Notes: a model not told the origin generated them from the letters alone. A stretch of DNA of 64,000 bases from Hyphomicrobium sp. MC1 (GCF_000253295.1 NC_015717.1:1736001-1800000), one strand, 5' to 3'; positions 10,367 to 19,712 are shown, numbered from the stretch's first letter. A program made the numbers and translations.

Positions 10367-10661
10367 GGCCGTGCTGTCTCTCCTATTTCTCCTCGAATTT
10401 TAACGTGAATGCCAGGATGATCGCCTTCCGAAAAAAAACTGCTATCTTATAGACCTCTTTTCGCGGCTAAGCGAATAAACACCCAGCATCACTTGAGGAT
10501 AACCAGTGATCAACGCATCAGCTAACTTCGAGGCGCTCACGCGTGTCTTGGATAAGATTTCGAGCCGGATGGCAATCGCGCGCTCGGCACTGGTTGGTGG
10601 CGGTCCCTCATTGAATGCCCTGTGAACCAGCCCAAAGCAATTTGTTCGCGTTTCTATCTGA

Positions 10662-10934
10662 AACCGGCACCGTGGCGGCCAAACTCAAGAGGGCAGGAGG
10701 TTCCGCATGCTTGTGGTGCTCGACGAATTCGCGTAAGTCTGCCAGACGATCGTCGTTGCTCGATGGCTCAGATCTGGCGACATCCTCCACTACCTTGCCG
10801 ATCTCCTCGTCAGGCATGGTCCGGCGGAATACATCCGCTCTGACAACACCCACGTCAGGTACTTTGTAGGAGCCTACCCTGCGGTCGTGGCCCGCCCACG
10901 CGTTTGCTGGCAGCAGCCACCGTTCCGCAGTTAA
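10662..10934 (+). pseudogene. IS3-family OrfB catalytic-core remnant
   Basis: One frame reads QEGRRFRMLVVLDEFA, a TAA-type stop, then VCQTIVVARWLRSGDILHYL, followed by LLVRHGPAEYIRSDNTHVRY, and ends at a TAA at 10932-10934. This is the middle of an IS3/IS407-type DDE transposase. LDEF carries the first catalytic Asp and IRSDN the second, while the glutamate part is missing. The internal stop and truncation at both sides mark it as dead. It lies immediately upstream of the radical SAM gene. Confidence 0.8.
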
Positions 10935-11027
10935 ATTTCTAACTCCACAGTAAGAACAGGGCAACCGTCCTTGGCCTACCGCGTTTAAGGACGAATACGA
11001 CTGGCTGCGCAATTTCCGAGGTGACCT

Positions 11028-12671
11028 ATGGCCGACATCGTCATCGTCAATCCGCGCTTCAATACATCGTTTTGGGGCATGGAGCATTGCATGGCGATGC
11101 TCGGCAAGCGAGCCAATCTGCCGGTTGCGTGCCTGCCTCTGCTTGCGGCACTAGTCCCACGACACCATCAAGTCACGATCATTGACGAGAACGTTGAAGA
11201 GCTCGATTTTGAGCGTTTGGAACAAGCGGACATGGTGTGCATCACCGGGATGTCCGTCCAGGGCGCGCGTGTTCGCGAGATCCTGGAGGAGCTTAACACC
11301 CGCAATATCTTCACAGTCGTCGGTGGACCCATGGCAACGGTCGAGCCGGAAGAGCTTGAGGAGCTCGCTGATGTTATTTTCGTCGGCGAGGCGGATGTGA
11401 CATGGCCGCAATTCATCAAGGAGTGGGAATCCGGCCGGCATGCATGTCGCTACGAGCAGCTTGAGAAAACGGACATGACCTCGCTCCCGCTGCCGCGCCT
11501 CGACCTGCTGAAATCGCAGCACTACATGTTCGGCAGTATGCAGATTTCTCGTGGTTGCCCATTCACATGCGAGTTTTGCGATATCATCGTTACATTCGGG
11601 CGCAAGCCTCGTCTCAAGGGAGCTGAGCAGGTGCTTGCGGAACTGGATGCCTATTATCGCGCGGGCATTAAGATCGTCTTCGTTGTTGACGACAACCTCA
11701 TCGGCAATAAAAAGGCCATCAAACCGATGTTGCGCGAGATTGCCGAGTGGCAGGAAGCACATTCCTATGCGCTCACGCTCTTCACGGAAGCTTCGCTCGA
11801 TCTGGCCGAAGACGAAGAGCTGATGTGCCTGATGGGCCGCGCAGGTTTCCAAAGCGTCTTCATTGGTATTGAAAGTCCAGATGAAGCTTCGCTGAAAGAG
11901 ACAAAAAAAATGCAGAATGTCCGCGAGCGTGCCGGCACGCTTGTCGAGCGCGTCAGACGCATTCAGGATCATGGGCTAGATGTCTGGTGCGGAATGATCG
12001 TCGGGTTCGACAACGATAAACCGCAGGCTTTCGAGGTTTTGCCCGGCTTTTTGGCGGACGCGCGCATCGCGAATGCCCTTATTGGACTCCTTCACGCGAT
12101 TCCAACGACACCACTCTTCGAGCGATTGAAATCGGAAGGCCGGTTGAATGACGATGCCGGCAGTGATGCGTTTGGCACCAATGTCATTCCATTGGGAATG
12201 TCGCCGGCCATGCTGCGTGACGGGTTGGTGCGCGTGACCGAGCAGTCCTATTCGGCGAATGCCTACTTCGAGCGCCTCGACAAGTTGTTCGTCGAAGGCG
12301 GCTTCAAGTTTGCGGTTCACCAATTGCCCTATTGGCGAACCAATCGCTTGGCTTGGTTGTGGAGTTGCGTTCAAAATTACATCATGTTCGCCGTTCTAGC
12401 GGTCCGTCTGGTTCACCAGGTCGAAGATGCCACTATTGCACGCCGTTATCGAACACAATTGCTTCGTGTCTTTAGGAGGCGAACGCTCGAGCCGCAGCTC
12501 CTGTTTACGTATGCGATTAAAACGGCCATGCATCATCATTATGCGACGATCACAAAAAGTCTTGTAGAGTCCGATGGTGGGCCGGTGCCGGAATCGGTAC
12601 GTTCGTTCTCTCGCGCTGGGTCGCGGCGTCAAGGGCCGCAGCAGCCCTTAGCGATCAATCGCGTCGCATGA
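11028..12671 (+). CDS. B12-binding radical SAM protein (DUF4070-type)
   Basis: The 547-residue product has an N-terminal cobalamin-binding-like Rossmann domain (residues 1-140, with VVGGPMATVEPEEL). A radical SAM core follows, whose 4Fe-4S motif is CPFTCEFC near residues 179-186 (CxxxCxxC). The C-terminal third has a DUF4070-like extension. Members of this class do radical methylations or other chemistry on lipids and sugars, and the hopanoid C-2 methylase HpnP is a known relative. Hyphomicrobia and other alphaproteobacteria make hopanoids, but I cannot assign this substrate. The ATG follows GAGGTGACCT, a good ribosome-binding site. It appears to be monocistronic. Confidence 0.8.
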   Translation: MADIVIVNPRFNTSFWGMEHCMAMLGKRANLPVACLPLLAALVPRHHQVTIIDENVEELDFERLEQADMVCITGMSVQGARVREILEELNTRNIFTVVGGPMATVEPEELEELADVIFVGEADVTWPQFIKEWESGRHACRYEQLEKTDMTSLPLPRLDLLKSQHYMFGSMQISRGCPFTCEFCDIIVTFGRKPRLKGAEQVLAELDAYYRAGIKIVFVVDDNLIGNKKAIKPMLREIAEWQEAHSYALTLFTEASLDLAEDEELMCLMGRAGFQSVFIGIESPDEASLKETKKMQNVRERAGTLVERVRRIQDHGLDVWCGMIVGFDNDKPQAFEVLPGFLADARIANALIGLLHAIPTTPLFERLKSEGRLNDDAGSDAFGTNVIPLGMSPAMLRDGLVRVTEQSYSANAYFERLDKLFVEGGFKFAVHQLPYWRTNRLAWLWSCVQNYIMFAVLAVRLVHQVEDATIARRYRTQLLRVFRRRTLEPQLLFTYAIKTAMHHHYATITKSLVESDGGPVPESVRSFSRAGSRRQGPQQPLAINRVA

Positions 12672-13417
12672 ACCTTGAGAGATCGGCTCTTCGAAAAGAG
12701 CGTGTATGCTAACGCCCAGAATGTCTGATTTCTTTGGTGGATCGGATGCGGGGGCTATCGTGAAGGAAACCGCTGACGAGAGATTCGGCCAGATCTCATC
12801 ACGGCATCTGCTAACCCAATAGTGGGGACGGGGTAGGCCAGCGCATCGTAGAGGTCCATGAGCAAAGATTCGCTTCAGCGGGTACAAGCCGCCTTTCAGC
12901 GCGTCAAGTTCTTTCCGGAAATATCAAAGACGAGTTTGTTGCTCTGCGTGCTTTGCGCAATCTCGTTCCCCGAGGCGATCCATGAGATTGAGCGCTTACG
13001 CGCGAACCAGATTCACAAGGCAGCCACAAAACGGACATAAGCCGCGATCCCTAGCAGGATGATATCCCTAGGACTCCTGGACGCTTGCCGCATAATCCTC
13101 TAAGGGCGCTTGCGAACCACTTTCAAGGCCAAGGGAGACGCGACACGAAAACGTTGTTCGCGATGGCAGAGTGACATTGATCAGACTAAAGAAGCAGGGA
13201 AAGGCATGCCAAACCGAGATTGTGCCTTGAGTGCTTCAATTATGCCCTGTATCTGACATCAGATTTCCTACTAATAATCTTTCATTCACGACGAACATTC
13301 GTTTGCCTGCGGCGGCTGGGCAAACGTGCAACGTCAATGACGATCGTCCTATTCTGAATTCGTGACGCCCAAAGAAATCTGCGGCGTCTTGGTTTCCTGT
13401 CGCCGTAAGTGTGAAAA
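12672..13417. other. Intergenic region upstream of the XRE module
   Basis: About 745 bases. A 60-codon frame at 12858-13040 (MSKDSLQRVQAAFQRV at its start, preceded by GAGG) is possible but has no recognisable family. Near 13290 the arms ACGAA and TTCGT are separated by two bases, a candidate operator for the XRE regulator that begins at 13418. Nothing else was recognised. Confidence 0.35.
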
Positions 13418-13657
13418 ATGATCGATCAACGCAAAAGAAATATAGAAATCGATCAAGCCATCGGAAATCGCATTCGCGCGATCCGCATATCCAACGGAAA
13501 AACGCAAGACGACCTTGCGAACGCCGCGGACATGACGCTTGCGGACTATTCGCGAAGCGAAGCGGGCGAGCGCCGGTTTAATGCGGTTGAGCTTTTTGCC
13601 ATTTCGCAAGCCCTTGGCGTCGGGCTTGCTGACATCGTCTCAGCGCTTGAACGCTAG
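13418..13657 (+). CDS. XRE-family helix-turn-helix regulator, copy 1
   Basis: The 79-residue protein is a single Cro/C1-type DNA-binding domain. IGNRIRAIRISNGKTQDDLA gives helices 1-2 and the start of the recognition unit, then YSRSEAGERRFNAVELF continues the fold, and it ends with LGVGLADIVSALER. This arrangement is typical of alphaproteobacterial single-domain XRE repressors. It resembles the protein at 14081-14335 along its whole length (shared GNR, SEAG-RRF, AELF/VELF and ADI segments), so the two are paralogues. Its TAG stop lies in a CTAG palindrome that also supplies the stop of the facing gene. Confidence 0.85.
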   Translation: MIDQRKRNIEIDQAIGNRIRAIRISNGKTQDDLANAADMTLADYSRSEAGERRFNAVELFAISQALGVGLADIVSALER

Positions 13658-13854
13658 TGCGCTAAGGATTTATGGCGCACGGACAAGGCGTCTATTGCCT
13701 CCGCAGTCTGAGAGATCAATAGAGAAAGCCGATCTCGCTGCATTTGGTTGCGTTTTTCCCACGCAACGTCCAGAGCCTTCATTAATGTGTCGAGAACTGA
13801 AAGGAGCGACGTCAAAACCTCGTCCTTTTCCTTTTGCGCAATTATCTGCCCCAT
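13654..13854 (-). CDS. Small helical protein convergent with XRE copy 1
   Basis: About 66 residues, highly helical and charged (QKEKDEVLTSLL... ending SVRHKSLAH), with heptad-like spacing that suggests a coiled coil. It aligns end to end with the protein at 14285-14500: (Q/D)(K/E)(E/R)(K/E)-type opening, LSVLDTL against DAFDALL, and a shared terminal LID/AID segment. Its stop codon overlaps that of the XRE gene. The start is uncertain; I chose the ATG at 13852-13854 because it aligns with the second copy, and a longer form would begin with TTG at 13896. Function is unknown. The pairing with XRE suggests a regulatory partner. Confidence 0.6.
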   Translation of the reverse strand: MGQIIAQKEKDEVLTSLLSVLDTLMKALDVAWEKRNQMQRDRLSLLISQTAEAIDALSVRHKSLAH

Positions 13855-14080
13855 AACGCCACTCAACTCCCCGCATTGGCGCATGCCAAAATTCAATTCA
13901 CTTGACTATTCAGGTCCATGAAAACGAATTTCGTGACAAACTCATTTCACTCCCCGTTAAGCATAGTCCAATTGGCCAGTTCCGACTAGACCATCTGTGA
14001 TTTTATTTCCGAACTGACGCAACCAAAATTTGCCTCAGAAGTATTGTTATCTTATCGGAATCTGGACGATGGGGGATGAT

Positions 14081-14335
14081 ATGAACACGACGCACGTCGA
14101 TCGATTAGTGGGCAATCGCCTCAAATATATTCGCACTAATCACAATCTTTCAGTCAGCGAACTGGCTCTGTCGGCCATGTTATCCGTTGACGAGTACAAA
14201 AGCTCCGAAGCGGGGGCTCGCAGATTTCGTGCGGCAGAGCTGTTTCGAATTGCTAAGAAGCTCAATGTCAGCATGGCGGACATTCTAACGGTCCTCGACC
14301 GTTCGTCGAGTGCGGTCGTCGATGAGAACCGCTAA
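14081..14335 (+). CDS. XRE-family helix-turn-helix regulator, copy 2
   Basis: The 84-residue protein begins MNTTHVDRLVGNRLKYIRTN. The ATG at 14081 was chosen because GGGGGATGAT lies directly before it; an upstream ATG at 14069 would add MGDD. It has one Cro/C1 helix-turn-helix with KSSEAGARRFRAAELF and ends in LNVSMADILTVLDR plus a short tail. It is a clear paralogue of the 13418-13657 gene. The 3' end overlaps the facing gene by 51 bases. It is probably a DNA-binding regulator of its own locus; the target is unknown. Confidence 0.85.
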   Translation: MNTTHVDRLVGNRLKYIRTNHNLSVSELALSAMLSVDEYKSSEAGARRFRAAELFRIAKKLNVSMADILTVLDRSSSAVVDENR

Positions 14336-14500
14336 CGCTTTCAAAAGCGCTTTCTTCCGCTCGTACATTTCGCCGTCGCTGCGCTCTTGCGCATTTGCGA
14401 GACTTTCCAGCAGCGCATCGAATGCGTCGAATAGGGGTTGATTGGCCTTCTCGCGTTCGTCGCGGCGTCGGTCATCCATCGGCACGGGCTCATCAGACAT
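14285..14500 (-). CDS. Small helical protein convergent with XRE copy 2
   Basis: About 71 residues starting MSDEPVPMDDRRRDEREKAN, with a helical core that includes LFDAFDALLESLA and LLKALAVLIDD. It is a probable coiled coil and the second copy of the protein at 13654-13854. The last 17 codons are antisense to the end of the XRE gene. A GGAG lies just before the chosen ATG; the frame is open up to 14623, so a longer N terminus is possible. Function is unknown. Confidence 0.6.
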   Translation of the reverse strand: MSDEPVPMDDRRRDEREKANQPLFDAFDALLESLANAQERSDGEMYERKKALLKALAVLIDDRTRRTVEDR

Positions 14501-14623
14501 AACTCCAGAAGGGCTACGCGATATATCGGCAACCGTTCCCGCTCCGGACAATCGCGAAAAACTTATCCCCGCTGTCCGCACTCGTGAGAGAATGTTCGCG
14601 ACGCCTTTGTGGGAGGATAGCAT

Positions 14624-14833
14624 TTGCCCAGTAATCCTTTGAGACTGCTAGAGATATGCGAGGAATTGGCCGCCTTCTCTAGCCATGAGCATGCATTCTT
14701 AGATGTCGAGTTGCGGTTGGCCGTCGCCAGAAAACTTATCGCCCATAAAAGAAGAATTGACTGCACGTTGAAGCTGCTCGGCGCGCTTGATGAGCCGATG
14801 CGCGTCCACGGGCTTTCCCCTCGCCGTTCATAA
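14624..14833 (+). CDS. Small hypothetical protein with TTG start
   Basis: The 69-residue product (opening PSNPLRLLEICEELAAF after the initiator) is helical, with a basic C terminus ending GLSPRRS. The TTG at 14624 is supported by GGAGG seven bases upstream, a textbook ribosome-binding site. The end overlaps the facing gene at 14828-15496 by six bases. No family is recognised. It forms the third convergent pair with touching 3' ends in this 2 kb stretch. Confidence 0.5.
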   Translation: MPSNPLRLLEICEELAAFSSHEHAFLDVELRLAVARKLIAHKRRIDCTLKLLGALDEPMRVHGLSPRRS

Positions 14834-15496
14834 AGTGATTAACTGAAGATCGCGCTGAGGATGTCGGCCCTTGGACATCTCACCGCAACCGCAACTCTGA
14901 GCGGGAGCAATTTTGCGACCGACTCGTACTGCGTCGTTGATTTGGATCAATGTCGTTGCGATATTGTCGGGCTCGTCAGCACTCTTTGAGGAGAAGACCA
15001 TTGTGAGTTGGAGAAGCGCCGAGCTCACCCCGGTCCTAGCTCCCTCGATTTGCAGCCAAATTTTCAGTACGGCGTGTGCGATAGGAAAAAGGTATTCAGG
15101 ACCTATTACGATCATTTGGATTTTGCTGGCCGCAAACGGAAGCATGGCCGTCAGTGCGTCGAGTATTTTTTTTAAAGCGGTCCGAATGGTCTCGTCTATT
15201 CCAATCGCCGCGGAATGAGAGGGTACCGCTTCAATTATAAGCGCATCAATGCTGCCGAACCTTTTTCCTATTTTTTTGAAATATTCCCTTTGCGTCTGAG
15301 GAGTATTTCCCGGTGCTTTAAGACAGCAGACGTTCGCGCATCCGCGGTAGAGGCTTTTGTCAATTGATAAGCGGTCGCTTGTGGACGCAATAACAAGCTG
15401 CCCGCTATCCTTCGAGACGAGTCCGGCGATGCCCAATGCGTAAGGGCTCACGGGATCATACATTGCCACAACATGCTTGGATTGATGTGCTGTCAT
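14828..15496 (-). CDS. Divergent Rossmann-fold (SDR-like) protein
   Basis: The 222-residue protein has the alternating strand/helix pattern of short-chain dehydrogenases: an opening VVAMYDPVSPYALGIAGLV, then QLVIAS, IDALIIEAV in the NNAG strand position, and IQMIVIGPEY where the catalytic strand would be. The usual glycine-rich TGxxxGIG and the YxxxK pair are not evident, so it may be catalytically inactive or a regulatory relative. It ends with a Cys-rich CGCGEMSKGRH segment. It faces the small gene at 14624-14833. No specific role can be given. Confidence 0.5.
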   Translation of the reverse strand: MTAHQSKHVVAMYDPVSPYALGIAGLVSKDSGQLVIASTSDRLSIDKSLYRGCANVCCLKAPGNTPQTQREYFKKIGKRFGSIDALIIEAVPSHSAAIGIDETIRTALKKILDALTAMLPFAASKIQMIVIGPEYLFPIAHAVLKIWLQIEGARTGVSSALLQLTMVFSSKSADEPDNIATTLIQINDAVRVGRKIAPAQSCGCGEMSKGRHPQRDLQLITL

Positions 15497-15719
15497 CCTG
15501 GCGCCCGCTACTGCTGATTGCGCCGAGGCTATACAGCCATTGCGATAAACTCAATATGTAAACAATCTTTGCGTGTGGATTGGTGCTGCGCAATGTTAAT
15601 GGAGAAGCCAAGCCAGACCTAGACCCACAGCGGCGAATGCTGTCCCTATACGGTCTTGGATCAATCGGCGGTCGTCCGCCGTAGTAGGGGATTGCTCGTA
15701 GCCTGATGGCATCCGGTCT

Positions 15720-16142
15720 TCAGCCTCTGGCCTTCCGCTTCCAGCTACTTTGCGATCCGTTCGACCGCGTCTTTGACCTCGCCGCCGAAAGGGGGATGGT
15801 TACTCCTCGTCCTTCGTTCACGAGATCCACGAATGCCGTCAAAACGAAGCTATCATGCCGTTCCCCAAATCCTATCCCCGACACCAGAATGTCTTTCCCC
15901 GCCATCAGAGTGCCCCGATTTATGGGAGTTGCGGACCCAGGCGCGATTTCTTTCTGCAGCATCGTCACAAACTGAGGTAATTGGTTCGTTCCAAGAATGG
16001 TCAGGGCCGTTTGACGCTTCGGGTATTTTGATGGGAAGCGCCTGCCGTACTGGCGGCGGCGATCGATGAGGCGCTTTACCGCCATAAGCTTTCGGTCGCG
16101 AAGAATTTTCTTTTCGTAAGCGCGTGTGAGCGCTTTCTGCAA
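15720..16142 (-). CDS. Hypothetical basic protein
   Basis: Open frame of 140 codons. The N-terminal part is strongly basic (KKILRDRKLMAVKRLIDRRR), then a hydrophobic-polar mix (ILGTNQLPQFVTML) and a basic tail ending SSWKRKARG. The only in-frame initiator near the start is TTG at 16140-16142, without a clear ribosome-binding site, and a stop lies a few codons upstream. It could be a real protein of this island or a truncated relic. Confidence 0.35.
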   Translation of the reverse strand: MQKALTRAYEKKILRDRKLMAVKRLIDRRRQYGRRFPSKYPKRQTALTILGTNQLPQFVTMLQKEIAPGSATPINRGTLMAGKDILVSGIGFGERHDSFVLTAFVDLVNEGRGVTIPLSAARSKTRSNGSQSSWKRKARG

Positions 16143-16438
16143 GCCGACATCGTCCGATTCCCTATCTCAATCGCGACGCTAATCGGGATCTGTCCGGCTT
16201 CCACCGGGGGCGGCAGCCATAGTCGGTTGAATGCTCATATCCTGAGGGAATTATCTAACTCCCATGCATTGCTTTTTTCACAGAGAGGCAAAGACAATTC
16301 GCTGCGACCGGCTTCATCCGGCAACGGATCGCGGTTCGACAGAATCACCGTTCTGTTCACTGCGGCAGTTGTAAGCGTGCGCCGCACTGCGGCTCTCCGA
16401 GCCGGTGCAAGGTCGGGTGAACCAATGCAAGCTGCTGC

Positions 16439-17590
16439 TCATTCCCTGATTTTGGTGGCTGGTTTTCGGAGCGGTGGTTCATTGAACTCTTCTTCCGTGT
16501 CAGGATTGAAAACTTGACTGGGCGACGGCTTGTTCTGTTGATGCGATAGTGCCCAGTATTTGGCCGCATGTTCCAGCGGATTTGAAATTTCTTGGCTATG
16601 CCAATAGGCCGGTTCATCGCCGCTTCTGTGCAATTGATCGTGGTGGGTAACGCAAAGCGGCACCGTAAACTCATCAGAGACTTTCAGTGACATCGCTCGC
16701 GATTGAGCAAAGCGCAAGTGATGCGCCTGCGCTGGGCGTCGACCGCAGATCAGACAAGGCTGGCTTGCCACAAATGCCAGGTGCTGGCGATCGCGGATCC
16801 GCTTTTCTTTTGGCAGAAGAAAGGAGCGGGGAGGACGCCCATCTGAGATTGGATGTCTCTCATCGGCGACCGGACTCGATTGAAGCTTGTCTGTCGTTAG
16901 GCGGCGGGCCCGATCTTTCAGGGTGCTAATAATTCTCTGATTAAGCTCGCCTCCATGAGGATCGGCAGCGAGCACTTTCATCGTGGCGGCATTAAGGGCC
17001 CACAAGGTATACAGATCGTCTATGGTGGCCACTTCCTCAGCTTGGCGAAGCACTTCCTGGCTGAAGGCTAGTGGATCAGTAAAGCTGCACTCTTTGCCGC
17101 TCAGGCTGACGACGATGAGTTCGGGCTTGGTGCCTTTTCGCCAACGCTTCTTGCTTCTCGTGACGTGCGTTTGCTCAGGATCGTAGAGTGCCAGCCCAAA
17201 GGCATTGCCGAAAGTCGCCAGAGCCCGTTTCGTCGCATCTGTTTCGGCCGACTTGATCGCCACATCGTGGGCGATTTCCGGCTGCGCTGATCGTCCGAGC
17301 CCGGTTCCAAAACCATCGCGGATCGTCACGGTATCGCCGCTCCTGACTGTGACGCGGACGCGAGTCGAATAAAGACAAACGGTTTGTCCGGATCGCTGGA
17401 GCGTCCAGTGACAGTGCGGAGCAAGCGTCTGGCGATCCCACTGTGCGAAGCCAAAGATACGATTGGCTTCGGCAATGACATGCCATCCTTCGAGATAGGA
17501 AAGGCGTTCGCCGTCCATGGCTCGTGTTTTCACGTGACGCCGTTTCAATTTTGCCTTGAGAAGCCGTGTTTGTTCGTCGCTAAATGTCAT
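16439..17590 (-). CDS. Rad52-family annealing protein fused to an HNH-like zinc module
   Basis: The 383-residue protein begins with a Rad52/Rad22-type single-strand annealing domain at residues 12-140. It has SYLEGWHVIAEANRIFGFAQ, RDGFGTGLGR and AIKSAETDATKRALATFGN, all family hallmarks. A linker of about 130 residues follows. Residues 275-345 then hold CLIC (C279, C282), AHH (H290, H291), PLCVTHH (C313, H316, H317) and H321, an HNH/treble-clef pattern like that of DUF968-type nucleases. It is probably a recombination or repair enzyme that anneals single-stranded DNA and may cut it. The ATG is the first in frame. The gene lies 157 bases downstream of a same-strand gene at 17748-18254. Confidence 0.8.
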   Translation of the reverse strand: MTFSDEQTRLLKAKLKRRHVKTRAMDGERLSYLEGWHVIAEANRIFGFAQWDRQTLAPHCHWTLQRSGQTVCLYSTRVRVTVRSGDTVTIRDGFGTGLGRSAQPEIAHDVAIKSAETDATKRALATFGNAFGLALYDPEQTHVTRSKKRWRKGTKPELIVVSLSGKECSFTDPLAFSQEVLRQAEEVATIDDLYTLWALNAATMKVLAADPHGGELNQRIISTLKDRARRLTTDKLQSSPVADERHPISDGRPPRSFLLPKEKRIRDRQHLAFVASQPCLICGRRPAQAHHLRFAQSRAMSLKVSDEFTVPLCVTHHDQLHRSGDEPAYWHSQEISNPLEHAAKYWALSHQQNKPSPSQVFNPDTEEEFNEPPLRKPATKIRE

Positions 17591-17747
17591 GTTGAATTAC
17601 TCGCTACGCAGATTATTTAATCCTACCTTCCATTGATATGTGTGATCGTCAGTTGTTCGGCTGACCAACATATTGCTGCCTGTACTCTCGCTTTTTACAC
17701 GACGCTGCATTGGCAGTGCCGAACTCGCCTCGGATCTTCGCGCGCCG

Positions 17748-18254
17748 CTAGTCGGCTTCTGGGGAAAGGGCCCTCAGAAGGGCCTCTTCCTTGCCCGAGA
17801 GACTGTATTGAGATCGCCTACTGCGCACCGCGCCGTGGGCCAAAACGACTTTTTCCAGGCGCCTGTACTGTTCATCGGACAAATATAAGACCAGAGGTCT
17901 TGTGCCAGCGGGTTGCAGGGCAAGATTTCTTGCGAGGTCTTTTGCCGTCATTTGTTCCGCAAGCTCGAGCAGTTCGTCCTTATTTGAGAAAGAGATGTAG
18001 TCGCTCAGGATTACGAGCTTGGGCCATCCCAGTGTGAGCAGCCGTTCTTCGTCCAATTCCAGTTCTTTGAAGGTGCGAGCTATCCGCGCCATGTAAGCAG
18101 CGTCGCGACGCTCTATTCCTAGGAGCTTAGCAACGAGAGGAAGTTGCTGGGGATGTTCGTCCTCGATCTGGCGAAGAGACTGGGCGACATCAATCAGGCC
18201 GGATCCGGCGAGAGTGGCCATCAGGTCGGTTTCAATTTCAGTTTTGTTGCTCAC
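17748..18254 (-). CDS. Hypothetical protein upstream of the Rad52-like gene
   Basis: The 168-residue acidic, helical protein opens MSNKTEIETDLMATLAGSGL. Its middle has LLGIERRDAAYMARIARTFKE and a LGWPKLVILSDYI segment, a ParB/KorB-like or helix-turn-helix-rich flavour, although no certain domain can be named. The C-terminal SGKEEALLRAL sits just before the end. It has the same orientation as the Rad52-type gene, separated by 157 bases, so co-transcription is possible. It is probably a DNA-metabolism accessory by context only. Confidence 0.55.
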   Translation of the reverse strand: MSNKTEIETDLMATLAGSGLIDVAQSLRQIEDEHPQQLPLVAKLLGIERRDAAYMARIARTFKELELDEERLLTLGWPKLVILSDYISFSNKDELLELAEQMTAKDLARNLALQPAGTRPLVLYLSDEQYRRLEKVVLAHGAVRSRRSQYSLSGKEEALLRALSPEAD

Positions 18255-19010
<756 letters not shown>

Positions 19011-19712
19011 CTACTCTGGTGTCTTATATGCGGTTATCGGTGTTAGGATTGTACCCTTCGAAGGGTCGAGATCGGTCCGCGATGCTTCATCTTGTTCCCT
19101 CGCACTCAGTTGTGGCGGTGGCGCATCTTGCGGGGCGCGTGGTGCAGGTTCGTCATAGCAAATGCGTGTGTCCGAACCTAATGGCTGTGAGAACTGATAG
19201 CCGATTTGTCCGCGCTTAAATCCTTCGCGGTGCTGCCAGTCTGCGAGTTCTTCAAGCTCCTTGTTGTTCTTCCGGACTTCTTCCGACAAGTCAGCCTCGT
19301 ATTGCGAAAGTTTTTTCAATCCATCGGTTCGCAATATCATTTCGAGAAGGTCTGTGAACCACTGTCTTCTCTCCGGATCAACCGAAGTGTTCACGTCGGC
19401 TACTTCTTCGAGCGAGGCAAAGAATTGATCCTTAAATCGGTGCATTCTTTCCAAGCCGTATCTTAATTGCGTCGCACGTCTCACCATGTCGAAATGCAGA
19501 GGGAGATATGGCTCGTGCCTCTCTATCATCTCATCGTGGAATTGGTCGTAATGTTTGAGGCTGCGCCGCGGTGCCGTTGAATTGTTTTGACGGAAATCCG
19601 TCTTCAGAATTGCGATCGCTGTTTCCTTATCTGTCCGCTTCGTTCGGCGCGACCTAGCGTGTTGCCCTTGCCGGCTTGCTTTGTAGGATTTGCGTTTTTG
19701 AGGTGATGCCAT
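19011..19712 (-). CDS. Hypothetical charged protein (233 aa)
   Basis: The product has a very basic N terminus (MASPQKRKSYKASRQGQHAR...), a central predicted helical region (YGLERMHRFKDQFFASLEEV, then LSEEVRKNNKELEELADW, coiled-coil-like) and a Pro/Ala-rich, probably disordered C terminus. No signal peptide or membrane segment is seen. The family is not recognised. It belongs to the same island as the Rad52-like gene; the basic start would suit nucleic-acid contact, but that is a guess. Confidence 0.5.
   Translation of the reverse strand: MASPQKRKSYKASRQGQHARSRRTKRTDKETAIAILKTDFRQNNSTAPRRSLKHYDQFHDEMIERHEPYLPLHFDMVRRATQLRYGLERMHRFKDQFFASLEEVADVNTSVDPERRQWFTDLLEMILRTDGLKKLSQYEADLSEEVRKNNKELEELADWQHREGFKRGQIGYQFSQPLGSDTRICYDEPAPRAPQDAPPPQLSAREQDEASRTDLDPSKGTILTPITAYKTPE

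Noticed and set aside
10508..10624. GTG-started 38-codon frame with a weak ribosome-binding site
   Set aside because: Composition is helix-like but there is no homologous feature, it is very short and it sits beside an IS remnant.
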